From positions 837,501 through 901,500 of the forward strand of contig DDFK01000001.1 of assembly GCA_002337145.1 (NCBI GenBank): a stretch of DNA of 64,000 nucleotides. Direction: 5' to 3'. The stretch is from Chitinophagaceae bacterium UBA1930 (lineage in GTDB: Bacteria > Bacteroidota > Bacteroidia > Chitinophagales > Chitinophagaceae). The notes beneath the pieces are model-generated. The model ran no database searches. It saw only the letters and a program-made list of their open reading frames with translations, and was not told the DNA's origin. Shown in pieces: positions 42,659-51,700 of the stretch. The position numbers were made by a program, and so were the translations under genes. How positions within the stretch are numbered: the first letter of the stretch is position 1; each line of letters begins with the position of its first letter.

Positions 42659-44674
42659 TTAGTAGTGCAGTACCTTGAACTCTGTTCTCCTGTTTTTCTT
42701 CCTTCCTTCTGGGTTGTCCTTACCATTAATCCTGTTAGGCTCCACTGGTTTTGTTTCACCATAGCCTTTTGCTTCCATACGCTCAGCCGCAATGCCTTTG
42801 GTTACCAGGTAAGCTTTTACTGCATTGGCCCTTGCTTCGGAAAGTTTCAGGTTATAGGCATCGTTACCCACATCATCCGTATGCCCACCAATTTCTATTA
42901 CCATGGTTGGGTATTTGTTCAGCATTTCCAGTATCTGTGCATCAATGTATTGGTACGATTCAGGCAGGATGGATGCCTTGTTGAAATCGAAATAGATATT
43001 GTTCATCACTACAACCGTATCAACTGGCGGTGGTGGTGGCGGTGGCGGAACGGGTTTTACCAAACAGAAGGTTGGTACGGTCTGTTGCACCAGGTTATCA
43101 TCAGTTATAGCAGCACTTGTTGCAGATGCTTCAATATAGCCATCGGCATTGGCTGTTGCTTTCAGGTCTTCGAAATCTTCCATTGTAAATGCATAGCTAC
43201 CATCGCTGTCCGTTACTTTACTGGCCACTACTTTGTTGCTTGCATTTATTACTTCTACTTTGGCACCGCTTAATGGGTTACTTCCATCGCATGTAACCAC
43301 TTTGCCGCTAATCTGTTTCAACGGCCTTATTTTACTAAGGGTAAACATTTCAAGACAGCACTCGCTTGAACGGTCTGAGCTGAACATTACATCGCCCAGT
43401 ATATTTTTTGCCTTGCCATTGCTTACAAAATAAATATCGTCTTTAATGGAGTTCAAAGGGTAACCCAGGTTTTCTGGTGTGCCCCATGCACCAAAGCTGC
43501 CTTTGCTTTGAAAGAAATCGTAACCGCCCATTCCCACATTTCCATTGCTGGAAAATACCAGGCTGTTGGAGGCACTGTGGTAATAAGGTGCCTGCTCATC
43601 GTATTTGGAGTTTACCGGTGCACCCAAGTTAACTGGTATGCCTGTAACATTTCCGGCGGCATCCAAATCAACAGACCATATATCGAAACCACCTAAGCCA
43701 CCTGCCCTATCGCTGGCAAACAACAAGCGTTTGCCATCAGGCATTACAAATGGTTGCTGGGTGCTGCTACCGGTTATGTTGATTGAACTGTCCAACAATT
43801 TAGGTTCGGCCCATGTACTGCCCGTTTTTTTACTGCTATAAATAGATGCACTTTTCTTGCCGTCTGCAATGGTCCACCTGGTCAGAAAAATGGTATTGCC
43901 ATCTGGCGTAAAACTAACCACGCCCTGATGCACATTGGCAGCTTGCGGCAGATCTGTTTTTTGAACACTGTTTACCACTCCATCCGAATAAGAAGCCAGG
44001 TAAATCCTATTGGTATATACTGTATTCTTGCCAGCAGAACTGTCTGGCCTGGTTGATGTGAATGCCAATGCATTTTTATTGATCCAAACAGGTGCATAGC
44101 TTGCACCGTTTGTATTAAGCATGCTGGCCGATTTGCCAACTGTGTACAATTTGATGTCCTTTTTCAATTGCTCTTGAATAAAGTCCAGGTTCTTTATTTC
44201 CCTGTTCGCATCTTCCTTGTAGGTATCGTTGCTGGTATAGCTGGCCACAAAATGGTTAAAGGCCGAATCTGCAACATCATATTTTGCCAATGCCCGCAAT
44301 GTTTTGCCGTACCAGTAATTTACCAACGGAAACTCGGTGGTACTAAAAGCTGTTGCCTGTGCATAGTATGGTTCGGCCTTTACATGGTAGTTCAATAAAC
44401 GGTAGCTTTCTGCCAGCTTGTAAATGGCTTGTTGTCTATTGCTTACAGCTATTTTTTGTTGCTTACTCATGGAAGCAATGGTATAGGGGTCGTATTCGTT
44501 GCCTTTTGCCTTTGTTGCATTAAGCCCTAAATATTTTTCGTAGTATTTAGCCGCAGAAAAATAATCGCCTTTTGTGTAATAAGTATCGGCAGCTTTCAAA
44601 TAATCATATACAACCTGTGCATGGCTTGCAAAAAAGCCAAATACTATAAGGGTTACTAATGTAATTTTTTTCAT
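42659..44674 (-). CDS. PorE-like OmpA-family protein
   Basis: 671 residues from ATG 44674 (signal MKKITLVTLIVFGFFASHAQ); the frame is open 41 codons upstream but without sense. Domain order: TPR-like helices (about 20-180, AADTYYTKGDYFSAAKYYEKYL), four PD40/WD40-like beta-propeller repeats (about 190-405, SFTPDGNTIFLTR, MPDGKRLLFASDR), a carboxypeptidase-regulatory-like domain (about 448-540, ISGKVVTCDGSNPLSGA), a proline linker, and an OmpA peptidoglycan-binding domain (about 555-671, IEIGGHTDDVGNDAYNLKLSEARA). This is the plan of T9SS component PorE. It follows the PorP/SprF gene by 46 nt and likely anchors that outer-membrane partner to the cell wall. Whether it is the core T9SS PorE or an adhesin-specific paralogue is unknown. 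Confidence 0.85.
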   Translation of the reverse strand: MKKITLVTLIVFGFFASHAQVVYDYLKAADTYYTKGDYFSAAKYYEKYLGLNATKAKGNEYDPYTIASMSKQQKIAVSNRQQAIYKLAESYRLLNYHVKAEPYYAQATAFSTTEFPLVNYWYGKTLRALAKYDVADSAFNHFVASYTSNDTYKEDANREIKNLDFIQEQLKKDIKLYTVGKSASMLNTNGASYAPVWINKNALAFTSTRPDSSAGKNTVYTNRIYLASYSDGVVNSVQKTDLPQAANVHQGVVSFTPDGNTIFLTRWTIADGKKSASIYSSKKTGSTWAEPKLLDSSINITGSSTQQPFVMPDGKRLLFASDRAGGLGGFDIWSVDLDAAGNVTGIPVNLGAPVNSKYDEQAPYYHSASNSLVFSSNGNVGMGGYDFFQSKGSFGAWGTPENLGYPLNSIKDDIYFVSNGKAKNILGDVMFSSDRSSECCLEMFTLSKIRPLKQISGKVVTCDGSNPLSGAKVEVINASNKVVASKVTDSDGSYAFTMEDFEDLKATANADGYIEASATSAAITDDNLVQQTVPTFCLVKPVPPPPPPPPVDTVVVMNNIYFDFNKASILPESYQYIDAQILEMLNKYPTMVIEIGGHTDDVGNDAYNLKLSEARANAVKAYLVTKGIAAERMEAKGYGETKPVEPNRINGKDNPEGRKKNRRTEFKVLHY

Positions 44675-44720
44675 GTAGTGGTTGGTTAACCTTTGTTTTA
44701 CAATCAATGTTTTCAAATGC

Positions 44721-45725
44721 TTATAATCTTGGACAGATAAATTCCGTTTCTGGTGTCTGTACTTTCTTGCGTCCGATAAATGACAGGGACAGTTCAAAAC
44801 TATTGGAGCCCTTTTGGATCTTGCTCAGGTCGGACGAGTTGATATCATAACTTACACCAAGCGTAAAACTTTTGTAGTTGAAGCCAACATAGGGCGAAAA
44901 CGCATCCTTAACACGGTAGTTGATACCAGCCAGCAAATCGGTATTGGCATCGGCTTTTATTTGTGCATAGCCACCAAACATTGTTTCGGAAGCTGTTCCC
45001 TGACGCATGTACAGTGCATTTGGCGTAAAGGAAAATGTTTCGCTGATGGATAACCTTACACCACCATGAACGGTAAAACGCATAGGCAGTTTGGCTGCAC
45101 CGTTTTCGCTGAATTTATCTTCTGGCATATTCAGGTGCGATACTGCAAAACCACCATAGATATTTGCTTTTTTGCCTGGCTGTGCGTCGTAGTAAAGCAC
45201 GCCTGCACCGGCATCAAATGCGGTGGCAGTTGTTCTTGTCAACACATCACCGGGCAAAGATGCATCGTAACCCGACGAAGGGTTCCATTGTGTGCCCCAC
45301 CTTAGTTTAGAGGGATTGAACTTTCTTTGTATCATACCAACCTGTAAGCCAAATACAACACGTTGGCTTCCGTTTAAACCAAACCTGATGCCTGTATAGG
45401 CAATGTTGCCATAAGCAGTTGTGTAGTTGTACCCACCATCGCCGGCACTTTGCTGCAATAGGCTTAAACCATAGTTCAAGCTCTTGTTGCCATTAAAATC
45501 CACAGAAGCACCTGGTGTGGAGAAAGGCGTAGTAATGTTGCCCCACTGCGACCTGTAAATACCCGTAACCCTGTAGTCTCCATCAAAGGCCCCCGTAAGT
45601 GCAGGGTTCAAATAAGACGGGTACATGTAGTACTGCGAAAAATGCGGATCTACCTGTGCCCGGCCCTTTGCCACTCCCAAACCAATGCACAGTAAAACCA
45701 GCGAAACCTTAATCTTAACTCTCAT
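44721..45725 (-). CDS. PorP/SprF family type IX secretion outer membrane protein
   Basis: 334 residues with signal peptide (cleavage near GRAQ). The family start VDPHFSQYYMYPSYLNPALTGAFDGDYRV is clear; the rest alternates as a 14-strand-like barrel with aromatic ends (YGLSLLQQSAGDGGYNYT, FGLQVGMIQRKF). In Flavobacterium johnsoniae SprF is coded just downstream of sprB and is needed for secretion of that type B adhesin; here the gene starts 33 nt after the stop of the 2732-residue type B protein, in the same order. Confidence 0.95.
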   Translation of the reverse strand: MRVKIKVSLVLLCIGLGVAKGRAQVDPHFSQYYMYPSYLNPALTGAFDGDYRVTGIYRSQWGNITTPFSTPGASVDFNGNKSLNYGLSLLQQSAGDGGYNYTTAYGNIAYTGIRFGLNGSQRVVFGLQVGMIQRKFNPSKLRWGTQWNPSSGYDASLPGDVLTRTTATAFDAGAGVLYYDAQPGKKANIYGGFAVSHLNMPEDKFSENGAAKLPMRFTVHGGVRLSISETFSFTPNALYMRQGTASETMFGGYAQIKADANTDLLAGINYRVKDAFSPYVGFNYKSFTLGVSYDINSSDLSKIQKGSNSFELSLSFIGRKKVQTPETEFICPRL

Positions 45726-45758
45726 GTCTTTAGCTTTTATAGTTTTAGTTTAGTTCTC

Positions 45759-48700
45759 TTATCTTAAGATGACTACATAACCAGACCTTCTTGGGAATGT
45801 ATTCATGAAATCAATAATGTAATAATAGGTACCAACAGGTAATGGTTTGCCATTATAGGTACCGTCCCAAGGCTGACTGTAGCCTCTTGACTTGAATACC
45901 GATTGACCATTTCTATTGAATATTTCCACACTTGCAAATGTGTAGTCTGCCAGGTTGCCAATTTCCCATTTATCATTGATGCCATCGCCATTTGGAGAGA
46001 ATGCATTCGGAATAATAAATGGTTTAAGGGCCACAACACTTACAGTATCGGAAGCCTGGCATTTGCCTTGGCCAGTGGCAGTAAGCGTGTATATCTGGTT
46101 TTGCATTACCATCAATGATGCCCTCAATGAATCCGGATGAGCAAAATGCGATGCCGGCGTCCACATAAAGGTAACAGTTGTTGAATCATTGGTTGTTGGG
46201 TTCATCACAACCGTTGTTCCTTGTGGCACCATAAAGAATGTACCAGCATCGATCTTGGGCTGCAGGTAAACCTTTATGTTTTTAACCAACGGATCGGATG
46301 AACAGCCCTGTGCATTTTTCACAGTCAAGGTTACCGGATAGCTACCAGGCAAAGTGTACAGCTTAGTAGGTGCACTTGCAACAGATGTACTGCCATCGCC
46401 AAAGTTCCAGGTCCAATTGGTAATGGTGCTATTGGGTGCTGTGCTCAAATCTGTGAACACATTAGATACCCCTTGGCATACCGTATCCTTGTCTATTTTA
46501 AATGCTGCTATTGGTTTGTCGTAAAAAGCACTGAATGTATTGGTAGCGGAATTGCTGCAACCACTTGCAGTAGTAACCAATTTAACAGGATAGCTACCCA
46601 TAGCTGTATAGGTATGCGAGCCGTTTACAGCAGATGATGTTGGTGAGCCATCTCCAAAATCCCATGTATAAGTCATGCTGCCATTACCCACAACCGTAGA
46701 TGTGTTTGTAAAGTTCACCACACCATTCGGCATACATACAAAAGCCGGCATTGTAAAGCTTGCTGCAGGAATAGGATTGACCTGCATTACCGCTGTTGCA
46801 GTAGATGTACAGTTGTTTTTGGTAGCTGTTACTGTGTAGGTACCGCTATTGGCCGTAGTGGCATTGGTTATGTTTACGGCATTGCCTGTAGTGGTGTACC
46901 CATTCGTACTTGTCCACGCAAAAGTGGCACCCGTAGCAGGTGAACTTGCAATAATATTTACAGTTGCCCCTTCGCATAAAGGCGAGTTATTTGAAACAAT
47001 AGAAACCCCAGGTGCCGCAGGATCCGTTAAGGTAAATGGCCCAACAACGTTAGAAGGACAAGCATTTAAGGTAACAGTGATATTGCTATATGTACCTGCA
47101 GTTAAAGCTGGTATTGTAATTACACCTGCAGCATTGCTGGACAGTGTAGCTGTTTGAGCAGCAGTATTCTTGGTATAATCAACCGTGTAGGCTGTATTGG
47201 CTGTCAATCCACGCAAGGTAATGCTACCAGTAGCCGATGCACAATCTGTAGGGTTTATGGCACTGGAACTGGTTATTGCCGGTGTTGGGTTAACAGTTAT
47301 GGTTACTGATGCAGCAGCGGAAACGCAACTGTTTAAGGTAGCAGTTACTGAATAAGTGCCTGCTACTGCAGCTGTGGCATTATTGAACACAACCGGGTTG
47401 GTACCAGCGGCACTAAAGCCATTGCTGCTTGTCCAAGTGTAAACAATAGCTCCACTGGTAGCAGTGCTCGCTGTTAATGTAAGATTATTGCCTGTACATA
47501 TAGTTGTTGCAGGGTTGCTTACAATAACAGGGGTTGCAGGCGGATTTGGATCTGATAGCACAAACGGTCCTGCCGCTGTTGATGTACAACCATTCAGTGT
47601 AAGTGTTACACCTGCATAAGTAGCAGCGGCAAGATTAGGTATAACAACGGCCCCACTACCATTGGCTGTTATAGTGGCCGATTGTACCGTACTGTTTTTG
47701 GTATAGTTTACAGTATATGCAGTTCCGGCCGTTAAACCATTCAATGTTATAGAGCCGGTAGCAGTGGCACAGGTTGTTGGATTGGTACTGCTGCTGCTGG
47801 TTACTGTTGGTGTAGGTTTAACTGTAACATTGGTGGTTACTGGCGGTGAAACGCAACTGTTTTGTGTAACAGTTACAGCATAGGTGCCAGCATCTGTTGC
47901 CGCTGAATTGTTTACAGTAAGCGTAGCCCCTGTAATGGATGATCCGCCAGGCGTTGTCCAAGTATAAGTAACACCAGATAAAGAAGAGTTGGCAGTCAAT
48001 ATAATCGCCGTACCGGAACATACAGGCGAGTTATTGCTGGTTACTGTTGGTGCAACAGGTGGTGTTGGGTCGGTCAATGTAAATGGCCCAACAATATTTG
48101 ATGTACAGTTATTCAACGTAACGGAAATATTGGAATAGGTACCCGCAGTTAAATTGGTGATTACTACAGAGCCTGTAGATCCCGAAGTAATGGTTACTGT
48201 TGTAGGTAAACTTGCAGTGCTGGATGTGTACACTACATTGTATGCAGTATTGGCCAGCAATCCATTTAAGGTAATAGAACCAGTTGCCGTAGAGCAGGTA
48301 GTGGTATTGGACAAGCTGGCTCCTGAAATTACAGGAACTGCATTTACTGTTACATTAGTTGGTGCAGATGCTGCAGAAGTACAACCATTTTGCGTAACCG
48401 TGAAACTGTAAGCACCAGTAGCTGCAGGTGTGGCATTGGCAATGCTCGGGTTGGCCGATGCACTGCTAAAGCTGTTTGGACCACTCCATGTATAAGTTGC
48501 CGTACCAGTAACATTGGATGATGTAAGGCTCAACGTTGTACCGGCACATATAGGCGAATTGCTACTGGCAACAGGCGTGGCAGGTATCGGGTTAACCACT
48601 ACACTTACTGCATTGCTTGCCAGTGAAGTACAGCCATTCAATTTGGCCACTACTGTATAGCTTCCGCTTGCAGTTGTTGGTGCATTGGTGATTGCAGGAG

Positions 48701-51700
48701 TTGCCCCAGTTGCTGTATAAGAATTTGGACCCGACCATTCAAAACTTATACCACTTGTTGATGAGGTTGCTGAAAGATTGATGGTATTGCCTGCACAGAT
48801 TGGCGTAACCAGTACACTGGCAACAGGTGTGGCTGGCGGGTTAGGATCGGATAATGACAACGGCCCTACAATATTGGATACGCAAGTATTCAGCGTTACA
48901 CTAATATTGGTGTAGTTGCCTGCCGCCAAATTTGGAATAACCACAGCACCACTGGCATTGGATGCAAGTGTTGCTGTTTGTGCACCTGTACTTGAAGTAT
49001 AGTTAACGGTGTATATAGTAGAAGCCAACAATCCATTCAAGGTTATTGAACCAGTAGATGTGGCACAGGTTGTAGGGTTCGATACAGTTGTTGAAGCAAT
49101 GGCCGGTATTGCATTTACCACAACATTGATAGGTGTGGATGCTGCCGATGTACAACCATTTTGCGTAACCGTGAAACTGTAAGCTCCAGTAGCAGCAGGC
49201 GTGGCGTTGGCAATGCTTGGGTTAACCGATGCACTGTTAAAGCTGTTTGGACCACTCCATACATAAGTTGCCGTACCAGTAACATTGGATGATGTAAGGT
49301 TCAACGTTATACCCGCACAGATTGGTGAATTACTGCTGGCAACAGGTGTGGCTGGTATCGGGTTAACCACTATACTTACCGCATTGCTTGCCAGCGAAGT
49401 ACAGCCATTCAGTTTGGCCACTACTGTATAGCTTCCACTTGCAGTTGTTGGTGCATTGGTGATTGCAGGAGTTGCCCCTGTTGCTGTATAAGAGTTCGGG
49501 CCCGACCATTCAAAGGTCACACCGCTTGTTGATGATGTTGCTGAAAGATTGATGGTATTGCCTGCACAGATTGGCGTAACCAGTACACTGGCAACCGGTG
49601 TTGCTGGCGGGTTAGGGTCAGATAAAGTAAATGGCCCAACCGCATTGGATGTACAACCATACGTAACCGTAATATTGCTATAAGTACCTGCCAATAAATT
49701 TGGAATAACCACTGCACCACTTGCTGTAGAAGTAATGGTTGCAGTTTGTGCACCGCCACTTGATGTATAGTTAACAGTATATGCTGTAGCAGAAAGCAAA
49801 CCATTTAATGTAATGGAGCCTGTAGCTGTGGCACAACTTGTAGGGTTGGCAACTGTTGGGTTGGTAATAGCTGGCAGGTTGTTTACTGCCACTATTGTTG
49901 TACCTGCTGTAGAGGTACAATTGTTTAGGGTTACCGTTACACTATATGTACCATTTGCAGCTGTGGTTGCGTTGGCAATAGTTGGGTTTGGCAACGAACT
50001 CGTAAACCCGTTTGGTCCTGTCCATGCATACGTACCGCCAGTTATAAATGGTGTTGCTATTAAACTTATTTGACTGTTTACACAAACAGGTGTGTTGCTA
50101 CTTGCTGTTGGCTGTGCCGGTGGTGCCGGACTTGTTAGCGTTACCGGGCCAACCGAATTGGAAATACAAGTACCTATAGAAGTATTGATGTTGCTGTATG
50201 TGCCTACTGCAAGGTTAGGTACGGTAAGCACGCCTGAACTGTTTACCGTAGCTGTAACGGTGTAAACAACGGTATTGAAGGTGTACTTGACAACATAGGT
50301 TCCATTGGCCTGTAAACCCGTCAATAAAATTTTACCGTCGGACCCGCCACAGGTAGTTGGCGAAACACCACTTGCCCCTGTGATATTGGGTGTAGGAGCT
50401 ACTACCACTGTCCTGTTTACGGTATCTGGAAGACAGGAGAACGAAGAGCCCATAAGCGTATGCCTTACAATATAAGTACCTATGGCATTGTATGTATAAG
50501 GCCTATCAATTGTGGTAAATGGCACTGTATCCCTGTAACCATTGCCGAAGTCCCAATAAGAAAAGTCAGGATCGGGGAAATAGCCAGTCGAATCCTTAAA
50601 GTTAATCGGCTGTCCTAAACATATTGTGTTAGGGTTGGCTCCAAAGTTTGAATGTGGTTTGTTGCCTGCAGTAACAGTTACATTAATAGTGGTATCGGCA
50701 ATACCTCCATTAATGGTAACGATAGAAAGTTTTACCGGATATACGCCCGGTGTGGTAAAATAGAATGAAGGGTTCTGCAAATTGGAAGTATCGGGAATGT
50801 TGCCTGTAAACTGCCATTTGTATTTAATAATCTTGTACAGTTCAGGCGTAATGGTATCTGCTTTAAAACGTACGGTATCCACACCACAGCCAATTGCTTG
50901 CGTATAGGTAAACAACATGGATGGCTTGTACTTCACCAGTATTTCTGGAGTTACCGTTTCCTTGTTGTTACAGTTACCGTTATCCAAGTTAGGGACGGTG
51001 AGCTCTATAGGAAGATTATAAGTGCCAGGAATATTGAACACATAATTACCTGGTAAAGTGTATTGATAATATTTTGCCGTACCAATAATGGTAGAATCAT
51101 TGGGTATCGGATTTACTACGGTAACATCTGTACAAGGTGTAACTACAGAGCAGCCCAAGTAACTTAACCGCCAAACCATTTGCGTAGGTCTGAATGCAAT
51201 ATTTGCCCTCAACAACATTGGTGAGCCTACATAAGTATATGGATGTACAATTGCCAGTGCACTTGTATCGGGCAGGTTGTGATAAGCAGGTAATCCATCA
51301 ATATTGTTCAGGTTGGTACCGGCGTTGTAACCATAGCTTTCTGCACCACCTAAACCATAAGTAGTGGCATTGAATCCTGAATCGCAGGTAAGCGTCCACT
51401 GTTTCTTGGTAGCTGCCCAACCTTTTATCGCTACGGAGTATCCTGGTTTATTGGCAATGCTGTAGGTATAATCAAAAACACTACTGTTGTTAAGCCTTAA
51501 GGAAGACAGTGCTTTTGTTGGAAGTATCACCGTTACAAAATTGGAACGGATCTGCTCTAAACTGGTGCTGTAAAAAACGGCCTTCTTAATCCCTTGATCA
51601 ATTGGGCTAAGGAATACCATTTCCGGGTCACCATCACTAGAGGTAAGGGCACCGCAATTGCTTCCCTGCGACATATACTGTGCCACCATAACTGCTTTAT

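Noticed and set aside
42659..44797. Longer start for the PorE-like protein
   Set aside because: The first 41 residues have no signal and overlap the end of the PorP/SprF gene; the internal ATG gives a clear signal peptide.
48370..49616. CRISPR-like array
   Set aside because: The repeat is a coding, in-frame 771-nt tandem duplication with no short regular spacers.
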